Notes: generated by a model not told the origin, from the letters alone. Numbered from the stretch's first letter, positions 1 to 8,843 are shown. The stretch: 39,562 nt of DNA from Halanaerobiaceae bacterium (GCA_012518635.1 JAAYRT010000006.1:1-39562), one strand, 5' to 3'. Numbers and translations are program-made.

Positions 1-1389
1 AGGACCTTTGAGATTGCCGGGAAAAAGGCCGGCCTTGTTTTTATTGACGGTTTTATAAAGGATGACCTGATTCTGCCAATCCTGAAGCTGATGGAGACAG
101 AAAGGGAAGAACTGTCGGTAGATGTAATTAAGAAAATCACCGATAAACGGCTGCCCTATTATGAAATAAATACAGTCCAGGACCTGGACAAGGCAGTCCA
201 GGAGGTTCTGGCCGGTCCCCAGCTTTTACTTGTTGACGGGGTGGATGAAGGGATGATCATCGATGGCCGGACCTGGCTGGGGAGATCACCGGAAGAGCCG
301 GAACTGGAGAAAGCCACCAGGGGACCTGCCGATGGTTTTGTGGAGACCATGCTTTTTAATGTGAATGCAGTCCGGAGAAGAATCAGGGATGCGAATTTCC
401 GGGCAGAGGTTATCCAGGTGGGAAAACGCTCCAAGAATGATGTGGCCCTGGTCTATATGAAGGATATAGTCAACCCGGATCTTTTACAGGATGTTAAAAG
501 TAAATTGGAGAGTGTTGATATAGACGGGCTGCCCCTGGCAGATAAGACTGTGGAAGACATCATAACCGGCGGTACCCTGAATCCCCTGCCCCTGGTCAGA
601 TATACGGAAAGACCTGATAATGTGGCAGCCCATATCCTGGAGGGGAATCTGGCCATAATTGTTGATAACTCTCCCACGGCTCTGATTCTGCCTGCCCCCT
701 TTATCTCCCATATCCAGACCCTGGAGATTTTCAGAAAAGGACCTATCCTGGGTGCCTATCTCTCCATCCTGAGGTTAGTTGCTATCCTGATCTCTGTATT
801 CCTGCCGGCTGTATGGCTGCTGCTGGCCAATAATAAGGAGTTTTTGCCGGAATACCTGCATTTTATTGGTGTCAAGCAGGAGGGGACTGTCGGGCTGGGT
901 TTACAGTTTATCCTGGCCAGTCTAGGTATTGACCTGATCCGGATGGCTTCCATCCAGACACCGGATACCCTGGCCACCTCTCTCAGTCTGGTCAGTGCCC
1001 TCTTACTGGGTGATTTTGCTGTCCAGGTGGGCCTTTTTTCCCCAGAGGTTATCCTCTATATGGCTGTGGCAGCCCTGAGTACTTTTTCCATCCCCGGTTA
1101 TGAGATGGTCATGGTCCTGAAGATGTTCAGATTTATCCTCTTGATTGCGGCAATTTTTGCGAATATCCCGGGTTTTCTCCTGGCTGCCCTCCTTATCCTG
1201 ATTTGGCTGACCTCTACCAAATCCTTTGGAGTAAGCTATCTATGGCCGATAATACCCTTTAATTATCAGGCCTTAAAGTCCTGCCTCTTCAACCAGACAG
1301 TCCTGGACCTTTCCCATCTGCGTCCGGCTGCCTACGGGGTGAAGGATAAGGACCGGATGATGAAAGAAGATGAGAAGGAGCGGGATTGA
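1..1389 (+). CDS. spoVAF: SpoVAF/GerA-family spore membrane protein (5' truncated by window edge)
   Basis: The reading frame is open from base 1, so the N-terminus lies outside the window; about 462 residues are visible, close to a full GerA-A-type subunit (about 490). The family sits in the spore inner membrane, and SpoVAF acts with the SpoVA channel during germination. The N-terminal soluble domain holds the family block RPDNVAAHILEG followed by IIVDNSP and an FISHIQTLEIF block. Hydrophobic membrane segments follow from roughly base 760 to 1240, with GIDLIRMASIQTP and the proline-rich YLWPIIPFN block near the C-terminus. The LGIDLIRMASIQTP and GLFSPEVILYMA blocks resemble SpoVAF more than the nutrient receptors GerAA or GerBA. 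No spoVA genes are in view, so the SpoVAF assignment rests on sequence alone; a general GerA A subunit is the alternative. Confidence 0.8.
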   Translation, partial: RTFEIAGKKAGLVFIDGFIKDDLILPILKLMETEREELSVDVIKKITDKRLPYYEINTVQDLDKAVQEVLAGPQLLLVDGVDEGMIIDGRTWLGRSPEEPELEKATRGPADGFVETMLFNVNAVRRRIRDANFRAEVIQVGKRSKNDVALVYMKDIVNPDLLQDVKSKLESVDIDGLPLADKTVEDIITGGTLNPLPLVRYTERPDNVAAHILEGNLAIIVDNSPTALILPAPFISHIQTLEIFRKGPILGAYLSILRLVAILISVFLPAVWLLLANNKEFLPEYLHFIGVKQEGTVGLGLQFILASLGIDLIRMASIQTPDTLATSLSLVSALLLGDFAVQVGLFSPEVILYMAVAALSTFSIPGYEMVMVLKMFRFILLIAAIFANIPGFLLAALLILIWLTSTKSFGVSYLWPIIPFNYQALKSCLFNQTVLDLSHLRPAAYGVKDKDRMMKEDEKERD

Positions 1390-1464
1390 GAGGATATAGG
1401 GGAGTGATGATAGGGATGATAAAAAGATGAAAGAAGGAAAATGAGAAAGGAGTCATTTTAATCT

Positions 1465-2475
1465 ATGGTAATTGGTATTCCCAGGGCATTAATGTATCAT
1501 TATTATTACCCGGCCTGGCAGGCCTTTTTCCGGGAGTTAGGCCAGGTGGTTCTTCTCTCGCCTGAGACCAATAAGGAAATCCTGGATCAGGGAGTGAAGG
1601 CGGCAGTTGATGATATCTGCCTGCCCTTTAAGGCGTATTACGGCCATGTCCTTAGTCTATGCAATAAGGTGGACTGCCTTTTCGTTCCCCGTTTTATCAG
1701 CCTGGGGAAATATAATTATATCTGTCCCAAGTTCATGGGCCTGCCAGATATGCTGCGGGCCAATATCGAGGACTTGCCGGAATTGCTTGATCCGGTAATT
1801 GACCTGAGGAAGGGGGTTTTTCCCCTCCGGAAGCTGGCCTATCAAATAGGCAGGAGGTTTACTGGCAATATCCTGGAAATAGAGAAGGCTTACAGGAAGG
1901 CTAAGGAGAGGTACAGGGATTTTCTACAATCCCGGCGAGCAGGCTTTAAAGGGAATAAGGAAATGGTTCTGGCTGTAGAAAGAAGAGGATTGATATTTAG
2001 CAAAAGTGGATCAAGTGCTGAGAGAGAAAAGGACAGTAAGCCAGACTGGGCAGGGGACATCACGATAGGAGTCCTGGGCCATTCCTATCTCCTGAATGAT
2101 GCCTATCTGAGTATGAGGCTCCTGGACCGCCTGGAGGAGATGGGGGCCAGGGTTCTTACAGCAGAGATGCTGGAGGAGGGGCTGTTGGAGAAGGCGGCCA
2201 GTAGACAGAATAAGCCGGCTTTCTGGTATTTTAACCGGCAGATAATGGGGGCAGCCTATCACCTATTCCGGCAGGTAGACGGTTTAGTCCAGGTAACGGC
2301 CTTTGGCTGCGGACCGGACTCCCTGGTCAGGGAGCTGATTGATATCAAAGCTAAAAGGGAAGGCCTTCCTGTATTGAATATCAACCTGGATGAACATAGT
2401 GGTGAAGCAGGTATTTTAACCAGGCTGGAGGCCTTCATAGATCTTATAGAGAGAAGGAGAAGAAAATGCAGATAA
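1465..2475 (+). CDS. Acyl-CoA dehydratase activase-related protein, DUF2229/COG3580-like
   Basis: This 336-residue protein opens with IGIPRALMYHYYYPAW, the typical start of the DUF2229 family linked to 2-hydroxyacyl-CoA dehydratase activation. Cysteines at C52 (in DDICLPFK), C66, C71, C87 and C282 (in FGCGPDS) could bind an iron-sulfur cluster. The C-terminus has LDEHSGEAG followed by TRLEAFIDL. The next gene has the same two landmarks, CLPFK and DEHSxxAGxxTRLEAF, so the two are likely paralogous partners. AGAAAGGAG precedes the ATG, and the gene overlaps the next by 10 bases, which suggests translational coupling. Its biochemical role is unknown. By family it may form part of a low-potential electron-transfer or reductase unit with the ATPase two genes downstream. 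Confidence 0.8.
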   Translation: MVIGIPRALMYHYYYPAWQAFFRELGQVVLLSPETNKEILDQGVKAAVDDICLPFKAYYGHVLSLCNKVDCLFVPRFISLGKYNYICPKFMGLPDMLRANIEDLPELLDPVIDLRKGVFPLRKLAYQIGRRFTGNILEIEKAYRKAKERYRDFLQSRRAGFKGNKEMVLAVERRGLIFSKSGSSAEREKDSKPDWAGDITIGVLGHSYLLNDAYLSMRLLDRLEEMGARVLTAEMLEEGLLEKAASRQNKPAFWYFNRQIMGAAYHLFRQVDGLVQVTAFGCGPDSLVRELIDIKAKREGLPVLNINLDEHSGEAGILTRLEAFIDLIERRRRKCR

Positions 2476-3572
2476 CCTTTCCCCACATGGGAGATATGGC
2501 AGTAGCAGTGAAGGCCCTTTTTCAGGAACTGGGCTTTTCTGTTGTTGTCCCACCGCCCATCAGCAGGAAGACCCTGAATCTGGGGGTCAAGTATAGTCCC
2601 GAGTTTGCCTGTCTCCCTTTCAAGATAAATCTGGGTAATTTCATGGAGGCCCTGGATAAGGGGGCTGATCTGGTAGTTATGGGCGGCGGTTGCGGCCCCT
2701 GCCGCTTCGGTTATTACGCCGAGGTACAGAGGGAGATACTGCAGGAAAAGGGTTATGAGTTTTCCATGTATGTTATTGAACCAGGGATTATTGATAATAT
2801 TAGAAAGATCAGGGAGACCTTTGGCCCCTTGTCTATGCGGAAGGTGGCTTCTGCAGTAAGGCTGGCCTGGAATAAGGCTGCTGCTATTGACGAGATATAT
2901 AGTCTGGTCCTGAAGAAAAGGGCCCTGGAAGCTGAAGAAGGGGTGGTGGACAAATTATATGCCGGGTTTATCAGGGAGATAGATGAGGCTATGTCTCTGG
3001 ATGGGATAAGAAGAATAAAGAAGGAATATAGGGAAAAGATTGAGGATTCTTCTGCTGAATATAAGAGGGGATTACCCCTGAAGGTCGGCCTGGTGGGGGA
3101 GATTTACCTGGTCCTGGAGTCTTTTGTGAATCTGGAGATAGAGAAAAAGTTGGGGCAGCTGGGTGTTATGGTGGAGCGGGAATTATATATGAGTACCTGG
3201 TTGTTGAATTTCTTCCATTTAAGAAATGATGAAAAACATATCAAAAGGGCAGCCCGCCAATATCTGGGTTCCTTTGTAGGCGGCCATGGGATTGACAGTA
3301 TCGGCAATACGGTCCGCTACAGCAGGAGGGGCTTTGACGGGGTGGTCCAGCTGGGACCCTTTACCTGTATGCCGGAGATTGTTGCCCGCTCTATTTTGCC
3401 TGCAGTAAGTAAGGCTGAGGGGATACCGATATTGACTTTCTTTTTTGATGAACATAGTGCAGATGCAGGTATACAGACCCGGCTGGAGGCCTTTGTAGAT
3501 TTACTGGAAAGAAAAAAACGGCAGAAAATGAGAGGTTCAGAGTATAAAGGGGAGATAGTCTATGGCCAGTGA
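2466..3572 (+). CDS. CoA-protein activase-like protein, COG3581-like
   Basis: A 368-residue protein with cysteines at C49 (FACLPFK), C76 and C79 (GGGCGPCRFG) and C301 (GPFTCMPE), spaced as expected for iron-sulfur ligands in the HgdA/HgdB and double-cubane-protein superfamily. The C-terminal FFFDEHSADAG then TRLEAFVDL mirrors the preceding gene, pointing to an ancient duplication and a probable heterodimer. It overlaps the upstream gene by 10 bases and the downstream ATPase by 11, so all three should be made together. The family has been called CoA protein activase without a proven substrate. A cluster-bearing reductase component powered by the adjacent ATPase is an inference from family relatives. 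Confidence 0.78.
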   Translation: MQITFPHMGDMAVAVKALFQELGFSVVVPPPISRKTLNLGVKYSPEFACLPFKINLGNFMEALDKGADLVVMGGGCGPCRFGYYAEVQREILQEKGYEFSMYVIEPGIIDNIRKIRETFGPLSMRKVASAVRLAWNKAAAIDEIYSLVLKKRALEAEEGVVDKLYAGFIREIDEAMSLDGIRRIKKEYREKIEDSSAEYKRGLPLKVGLVGEIYLVLESFVNLEIEKKLGQLGVMVERELYMSTWLLNFFHLRNDEKHIKRAARQYLGSFVGGHGIDSIGNTVRYSRRGFDGVVQLGPFTCMPEIVARSILPAVSKAEGIPILTFFFDEHSADAGIQTRLEAFVDLLERKKRQKMRGSEYKGEIVYGQ

Positions 3573-4524
3573 GAAATATTACCTGGGTGTGGATGTAGGT
3601 TCAGTAAGTACAGACCTGGCTTTACTGGATAGTTTCGGTAACCTGGTGGAGAAGGTTTATTTGCGGACCAGGGGAAAACCGGTAGAGGTACTGAAAGAGG
3701 GTTTGAAATTCCTGGAGGATAAGTATCCGGGATTAGAGATAGATGGAGTAGGGACAACAGGGAGCGGACGGGCCCTGGCCGGAGTCGTACTGGGTGCTGA
3801 TGTAGTAAAAAACGAGATAAGTGCCCATGCGGTGGCAGCCAGCAGGATTATCCCTGATGTGAAGACAGTGCTGGAAATTGGCGGCCAGGATTCCAAGATA
3901 ATCATCATCCGGGATGGAATCCCGGTGGATTTTGCAATGAATTCTGTCTGTGCGGCGGGAACCGGTTCTTTCCTGGATCAACAGGCAGCCCGCCTGGAGA
4001 TTCCCATTGAGGATTTTGGTAATTATGCCCTGAAGGCCAGAACACCGGTACGGATTGCCGGCCGTTGTTCAGTTTTTGCCGAATCGGACATGATTCACAA
4101 ACAGCAGCTGGGTTACGGTCTGCCAGAAATCATTGCCGGCCTCTGTGAGGCCATGGTGCGCAATTATTTAAATAATGTAGGTAAGGGTAAGGAAATTGAA
4201 CCACCGGTAGTTTTTCAGGGTGGAGTTGCTGCCAATGTGGGGATAAAGGCAGCCTTTGAAAAGGAGTTGGGCTGCAAGGTCCATGTACCGGAATATTATG
4301 ATGTCATGGGTGCCATTGGAGCCGGAATCCTGGCCAGGGAGTATATACTGGAAAATAAAAAGAAGACCAATTTCAAGGGTTTTGAAATCACTGATTTTGC
4401 TTTCAAGACCAGCAGTTTTGAATGTGATGGCTGTCCCAATCATTGTGAGATAGTAAATATCTATGAAAATGAAAAACTTATTGCCCGCTGGGGTTATCAA
4501 TGTGCCCGCTGGGAAGCAGTTTAA
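3562..4524 (+). CDS. Acyl-CoA dehydratase activase-type ATPase (ASKHA, BadF/BadG/BcrA/HgdC family, COG1924)
   Basis: The start YYLGVDVGSVSTDLALLD is the phosphate-1 loop of the ASKHA ATPase fold; LEIGGQDSK (about 104-112) is the second phosphate loop, and GGVAAN (220-225) with MGAIGAG (249-255) complete the nucleotide site. C130 in NSVCAAGTGSF and C169 in AGRCSVFAESD match the two cysteines that hold the [4Fe-4S] cluster between the two subunits of HgdC-type activators. Known members hydrolyse ATP to push an electron to a partner at very low potential. At 320 residues it is about 60 longer than HgdC: the tail adds C288, C291, C295 and C314. It overlaps the upstream COG3581-like gene by 11 bases. 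No dehydratase alpha or beta subunit is nearby, so its partner is most likely the preceding two genes. Confidence 0.88.
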   Translation: MASEKYYLGVDVGSVSTDLALLDSFGNLVEKVYLRTRGKPVEVLKEGLKFLEDKYPGLEIDGVGTTGSGRALAGVVLGADVVKNEISAHAVAASRIIPDVKTVLEIGGQDSKIIIIRDGIPVDFAMNSVCAAGTGSFLDQQAARLEIPIEDFGNYALKARTPVRIAGRCSVFAESDMIHKQQLGYGLPEIIAGLCEAMVRNYLNNVGKGKEIEPPVVFQGGVAANVGIKAAFEKELGCKVHVPEYYDVMGAIGAGILAREYILENKKKTNFKGFEITDFAFKTSSFECDGCPNHCEIVNIYENEKLIARWGYQCARWEAV

Positions 4525-4545
4525 TATGGCCGGCTCTTTTCTTAA

Positions 4546-4565
4546 ATTCTAATTTATGTTAGAAT
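4546..4565. repeat. Short inverted repeat after the activase operon
   Basis: ATTCTAA at 4546-4552 and TTAGAAT at 4559-4565 form a perfect 7-bp stem with a 6-base loop. There is no T-tract behind it, so it is not a convincing terminator; an operator or a transcript-end hairpin is possible. It lies 22 bases after the activase stop codon and about 75 bases before the SGNH gene. Confidence 0.35.
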
Positions 4566-4639
4566 AACAATTATAGAAACAATATTCCTGGAGAATTTTA
4601 ATTTGTACATAATTTTTGTATGAAAAGGAGCTGGTTATA

Positions 4640-5278
4640 TTGTTAATAAAAGATGATAGTCTGGTTTTGTTTCAGGGTGACAGTATTACTGATTGTGGCA
4701 GGGACAGGAATAACCCGGATGACCTGGGAAATGGTTATCCTTTACTGGTGGCCTCCCTGTTTAATTCCCTTTATCCGGAGAAAAATGTTAAGTTTATCAA
4801 TAGAGGAATCAGCGGTAACCGGGTCCGGAACCTGAAGGAGCGCTGGCAGGAAGACTGCCTGGACTTAAAGCCGGATTATGTCTCCATATTGATCGGGATT
4901 AATGACTGCTGGCGCCGTTATGATAATAATGACCCTACCAGCAGCAGTGATTATGAGAAGGATTACCGCTATATCCTGGAGAAAACCAGGGATGAATTGG
5001 GGGCAAAACTTATCCTTCTGGAGCCCTTTGTTCTGCCCTATCCGGCAGACAGGGAAGCCTGGCGGGAAGACCTGGATCCGAAGATTCAGGTAGTGAGAAA
5101 GCTGGCCAGGGAATTTGATGCCCTCTACATAGCCCTTGACGGCCTATTTGCAGAGGCGGCCAGCAAGGCAGCTCCTGCTTACTGGGCTGGTGATGGTGTA
5201 CATCCGTCGCCTGCAGGCCATGGCCTGATTGCCCGGGCCTGGCTGGAGAAGGTGGCTGGCCTGGATATCTCCCGGTAA
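4640..5278 (+). CDS. Cytoplasmic SGNH/GDSL hydrolase (probable carbohydrate acetylesterase)
   Basis: The SGNH blocks are all present: GDSITD (nucleophile Ser), the oxyanion Gly in NRGISGNRV, the Asn in IGINDCW, and DGVHPS with the catalytic Asp and His near the C-terminus. I chose the TTG at 4640 because AAAAGGAG at 4623-4630 stands the right distance upstream; an in-frame ATG at 4616 overlaps that Shine-Dalgarno sequence. The product is about 212 residues with no signal peptide or membrane segment, so it should act in the cytoplasm. Relatives remove acetyl groups from xylo-oligosaccharides or other sugars. A role next to the GH43 xylosidase elsewhere in this window is plausible but unproven. 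The next gene starts 15 bases downstream. Confidence 0.82.
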   Translation: MLIKDDSLVLFQGDSITDCGRDRNNPDDLGNGYPLLVASLFNSLYPEKNVKFINRGISGNRVRNLKERWQEDCLDLKPDYVSILIGINDCWRRYDNNDPTSSSDYEKDYRYILEKTRDELGAKLILLEPFVLPYPADREAWREDLDPKIQVVRKLAREFDALYIALDGLFAEAASKAAPAYWAGDGVHPSPAGHGLIARAWLEKVAGLDISR

Positions 5279-5292
5279 GGGAGGAGGAGAAG

Positions 5293-6672
5293 GTGGGGAT
5301 TATTGAAAGGCAGGACCTGTTGGCTGTTTATTATGCAGGCAATTCCCGTGAACAGACTAAATACCGGCATGAATACAGTCTGGTGGAGGTAAAGAAGAGG
5401 GAGAGGGATCTCTCCCCTTTACTGAAGAAACTGCCGGCTGATACTTTAAGATTCCTGGAGATAGCAGGAGACCTGGCTGAGAAGTATCAGCTCAGGCTTT
5501 ATCTGGTTGGCGGTCAGGTCAGGGATATTTTTCTCAAGGTAGAAAACAGGGATCTGGATTTAGTCCTGGAAGGGGACCTGGAAAGTTATATCAGGGAACT
5601 GGCTGATGTTTTTAAGGTGCAGTATATCTATAATGCTCAGTTCAGAACCGGTAATCTGGTCCTGCCTTGCGGCCTCAATATTGACCTGGCCGGCTTGAGG
5701 AGGGAATCCTATAGATATAGTGGAGCCCTCCCGGATGTAGAGCCGGCTGAAGATATCCTGGAGGACCTTTTCCGCCGGGATTATACGGTTAATAGCCTGG
5801 TACTTAGCCTGAATAAGGCTGAATGGGGCCTGCTGCTGGATTTTTTTAACGGCCTGGAGGATTTACAGGAGGGTAAGTTAAGGCTCTTGCATCCCTTCAG
5901 TTTCCTGGATGACCCGATCAGGATAATCCGGGGGATCAGGCTGGCTGTTAAAACAGGCTTTACCTTTGAAGAGGAGAGCTTTGCTTTACTGGAGGAAGTC
6001 CTTACAAAAGCTGATTTTTCCCGCCTTTCCCTGGACAGGGTTTTGAAGGAAATGGAATTGCTTTTTGCCAGCCCTGTGGACCCGGCTCTTGTTGCATTGC
6101 TTAGAAGCTATCCTGTCTTCAGGCTGCTGAAACTGGAGCTGGAGATAGATGAGAAACTGACGGAACAGGCAAGGGAACTGGAGTCCTACCTTGCTGAATT
6201 TGGGGAAAAGAATTATAATATAGAGGAATGGGTAATGAGGATGGCCCTCTTCCTTGCTGATGCAGGGGAAGGGGTTTTGAACTGGAAAGTCAGGTCAGAT
6301 TTTAAGGAGATATTTCTGGCCTATTATAGATATAAGCACCTGTTGGTTGAACTGGACCGGAACCTGGCTGCTGATGAACTGGCGGCAAAGCTAAAGGGCC
6401 TGAGAGATGAAGAATTGTTGATTTTGCTGGTCAAGGCTGGTAGCAGAAGGATTAAAGAAAATATCCTGCGTTATATGAAAGAACTGAAGGATATTGAACT
6501 GAAAATCAATGGCAGGGATTTGCTGGCCAACGGGCTGGAGCCGGGCCCCCTGATCAGGGAAATTCTGGATGAGGTTTACAGGAAACGTCTAAAGGGAAGT
6601 CTCGACACCCGGGAGGAACAGCTGGCCTATGCCCGGGACCTGATCAGGAAATCAGGAGAGAATAAAGAATAA
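5293..6672 (+). CDS. cca: CCA tRNA nucleotidyltransferase / poly(A) polymerase family protein
   Basis: A class II nucleotidyltransferase of 459 residues. Motif A is LVGGQVRD (about 71-78) followed by the metal-binding pair D87 and D89 in NRDLDLV. Further family blocks are FRRDYTVNSL (about 160) and DDPIRIIRGIRLAVKTGF, the counterpart of the usual RILRAxRFA region. It should add CCA to tRNA 3' ends, or adenosines to RNA if it is the poly(A) polymerase variant; sequence by eye does not separate the two. The GTG start at 5293 has a strong GGGAGGAGG site. There are about 48 residues before the usual enzyme start, an unusual N-terminal extension. No HD phosphohydrolase motif was seen in the C-terminal half. 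Confidence 0.85.
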   Translation: MGIIERQDLLAVYYAGNSREQTKYRHEYSLVEVKKRERDLSPLLKKLPADTLRFLEIAGDLAEKYQLRLYLVGGQVRDIFLKVENRDLDLVLEGDLESYIRELADVFKVQYIYNAQFRTGNLVLPCGLNIDLAGLRRESYRYSGALPDVEPAEDILEDLFRRDYTVNSLVLSLNKAEWGLLLDFFNGLEDLQEGKLRLLHPFSFLDDPIRIIRGIRLAVKTGFTFEEESFALLEEVLTKADFSRLSLDRVLKEMELLFASPVDPALVALLRSYPVFRLLKLELEIDEKLTEQARELESYLAEFGEKNYNIEEWVMRMALFLADAGEGVLNWKVRSDFKEIFLAYYRYKHLLVELDRNLAADELAAKLKGLRDEELLILLVKAGSRRIKENILRYMKELKDIELKINGRDLLANGLEPGPLIREILDEVYRKRLKGSLDTREEQLAYARDLIRKSGENKE

Positions 6673-6695
6673 GAGGATAGGAGTGTTTTAAAATC

Positions 6696-7349
6696 TTGAA
6701 TAGAATAGTTTTTTATATATTGCTTTTTCCAATTGGTCTCTTATCTATTTCTTTTCACGAATATATGCATGGCAAAGTTTCCTATATGTTGGGGGACCCG
6801 ACCCCGGCCTTGATGGGGAGGTTGACCTTAAATCCCCTGGCCCATTTGGATCCCCTGGGAGCCCTGGCCATGATGATTTTCAAGGTCGGCTGGGCAAAAC
6901 CCGTACCGGTCAACCCCGGTTATTACAAAAATCCCAGGAAGGGCTTGATGTATGTGGCATTAGCCGGGCCGGCCTCAAATTTTTTCCTGGCCTTTGTTTT
7001 TGCTATCCTGTTACGTGTTTTTATCCTGGCTAATAATATTGTCATATATTATAATCTTGGAAACATCATTATTAATCGTGCTAATTCCCCCCTTATACAT
7101 ATTATTATTTTGTTACTTTTCCTGGGAGTTTATCTCAATATAGCTCTGGCTATCTTTAACCTGCTGCCCTTGCCGCCGCTGGATGGTTCCAAGATCCTGA
7201 TGGGGATACTGCCGCCCCGTTTCAGGCGTTATTTTTATAAGCTGGAAGGACCTATTGGCCTGATTATTATTCTGGCTTTATTTTATTTTGAAATAATTGG
7301 GAAAATAATCTATCCTATTGTTGATCTCTTCCTGAATATTTTGATATAA
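6696..7349 (+). CDS. Site-2 protease family (M50) intramembrane zinc metalloprotease
   Basis: The zinc motif HEYMH (H21, E22, H25) sits in the first membrane segment and the third ligand is in NLLPLPPLDGSKIL (D163). GRLTLNPLAHLDPLG and AGPASNFFLAF are standard blocks of the short, PDZ-less M50 group. Four to five hydrophobic segments span the 217 residues. The start is TTG at 6696, with AGGAG about 11 bases upstream. This subgroup often lies directly before scpA in Clostridia, as it does here (13-base gap), but its substrate is unknown. Confidence 0.87.
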   Translation: MNRIVFYILLFPIGLLSISFHEYMHGKVSYMLGDPTPALMGRLTLNPLAHLDPLGALAMMIFKVGWAKPVPVNPGYYKNPRKGLMYVALAGPASNFFLAFVFAILLRVFILANNIVIYYNLGNIIINRANSPLIHIIILLLFLGVYLNIALAIFNLLPLPPLDGSKILMGILPPRFRRYFYKLEGPIGLIIILALFYFEIIGKIIYPIVDLFLNILI

Positions 7350-7362
7350 AGGTAGGAGAATT

Positions 7363-8091
7363 ATGACATATGAACTTCACTTAGACAGCTTTCAGGGACC
7401 CCTGGAGGTCCTTTACCAGTTGGTAAAAAAGAATAGAATAGAAATTTCAGAGCTGTCACTGGCCAGTATTACGGAACAATATCTGGATTATATGGAGAAA
7501 TTAAAGGAATTTAACCTGGAACTGGCCAGTGAATTCATGCTTATTGCCACTGAGTTAATCCAGCTGAAACTCAGGACCCTCCTGCCTGTTGATAAGGGGG
7601 AGGAAGGTGAGAAAGAGGACAACTCTGATCTGGTCAGGAGACTACAGGAATATCACTACTTCAAAAAGGTTTCCGAGATATTGGGGGAATATGAGGAAAG
7701 GGGCAGTAAATATTTCCGCCGGGCCATCGAGCTGGACTTTTTTATTGATGAAGAGATTGAAATTAACCTGGATCTGAAATTGGCTGATTTGCGGGGAGCC
7801 TTTATCTGTGCCATGACCGCCTATCATACCCGGAGTCCGGAAGAGGAAGAAGAGTCGGAAAGGGAATGGAAGGAAATCAGCTTTGAGGATATCAGGATTG
7901 AGGATAAGATTGATTTTATTATCAATAAATTAAAGGAAACAGCCTCGGTCCTTAATTTCAGTGATTTGATACTTGATAAGAATAACCGTCTGGAGATTGT
8001 AGTTACCTTTTTGGGGGTACTGGAGTTAGCCCGCCTGGCTAAAATCAGTATTAAACAGGAAAAGGTTTTCTCTGATATTAAGATTAAATAA
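7363..8091 (+). CDS. scpA: Segregation and condensation protein A (kleisin)
   Basis: The N-terminus YELHLDSFQGPLEVLYQLVKK is the kleisin region that grips one SMC head, and LASEFMLIATELIQLKLRTLLP is the conserved ScpA helix that follows. The C-terminal 70 residues form the predicted winged-helix part that binds the other head. The 242-residue length is normal. With ScpB, encoded next, and Smc, encoded at 12088, it makes the bacterial condensin complex that organises and separates the chromosome. ATTATG is preceded by AGGTAGGAG. Confidence 0.95.
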   Translation: MTYELHLDSFQGPLEVLYQLVKKNRIEISELSLASITEQYLDYMEKLKEFNLELASEFMLIATELIQLKLRTLLPVDKGEEGEKEDNSDLVRRLQEYHYFKKVSEILGEYEERGSKYFRRAIELDFFIDEEIEINLDLKLADLRGAFICAMTAYHTRSPEEEEESEREWKEISFEDIRIEDKIDFIINKLKETASVLNFSDLILDKNNRLEIVVTFLGVLELARLAKISIKQEKVFSDIKIK

Positions 8092-8129
8092 AGTTTATTG
8101 TATATAAAAATAAGTCAGGTGATAAAAGG

Positions 8130-8741
8130 ATGGAAGATTTGATTGCGACCATAGAAGCATTAATCTTTGCCTCCGATGAGCCGGTATCTATTGAGGAGAT
8201 CAGTAAAGCACTGGCTATCAGGGTCAGAGATGTAAAAGAAGCCCTGGATGAACTTTATACTGCCTATCTTGATAAAAGACACGGTATTTACCTTAAGGAA
8301 TATAATGGCCGCTATATTTTTGTAACCAAACCGGAGTATGTCAGTGTTATAAAGGAGATGCACCAGAAAAGAATTACCCGCCTGACTCCGGCTGCCCTGG
8401 AGACTCTGGCCATCATTGCCTATAAACAGCCCATCACCAGGGCAGAAATAGAGGAGATCAGGGGTGTCAAGGCAGAAAAAACCCTGCTTACTTTAAGTAA
8501 GTATGGCCTGATTGAGGAGATGGGCAGAAAGGAAACCATCGGTAATCCAATCGTCTATGGGACCACGGAGAAATTCCTGGAGCATTTTGACCTGACAGAC
8601 CTTTCCCATCTGCCGGAGGTGTTGCCGGAAGACCTGCAGATAGTGGATGATGTGGGAGAAGGATCATATGGGCTGGCCGGCGGCGAAGAGGAAGAATTGG
8701 ATTTGTTTGGTGAGGATTCAGAAGAGCTGAATGAGGATTAA
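8130..8741 (+). CDS. scpB: Segregation and condensation protein B
   Basis: A 203-residue tandem winged-helix protein. LIATIEALIFASDEPVSIEEI opens the first domain; LTPAALETLAIIAYKQPITRAEIEEIRGVKAE is the strongly conserved core of the second, where YKQPITR is the ScpB hallmark. It dimerises on the ScpA middle region and regulates the Smc ATPase cycle. It follows scpA after 38 bases. The C-terminal 30 residues are very acidic and likely disordered, as in many Firmicutes ScpB proteins. Confidence 0.95.
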   Translation: MEDLIATIEALIFASDEPVSIEEISKALAIRVRDVKEALDELYTAYLDKRHGIYLKEYNGRYIFVTKPEYVSVIKEMHQKRITRLTPAALETLAIIAYKQPITRAEIEEIRGVKAEKTLLTLSKYGLIEEMGRKETIGNPIVYGTTEKFLEHFDLTDLSHLPEVLPEDLQIVDDVGEGSYGLAGGEEEELDLFGEDSEELNED

Positions 8742-8843
8742 CATACATAATGTGGTGATCAGGAATAAATTCCGCTGACAAAGATACACCTGGAATAATT
8801 ATCTATAAATAGGGAATTAATAGGATTAGTCAGGAGTGATTTG

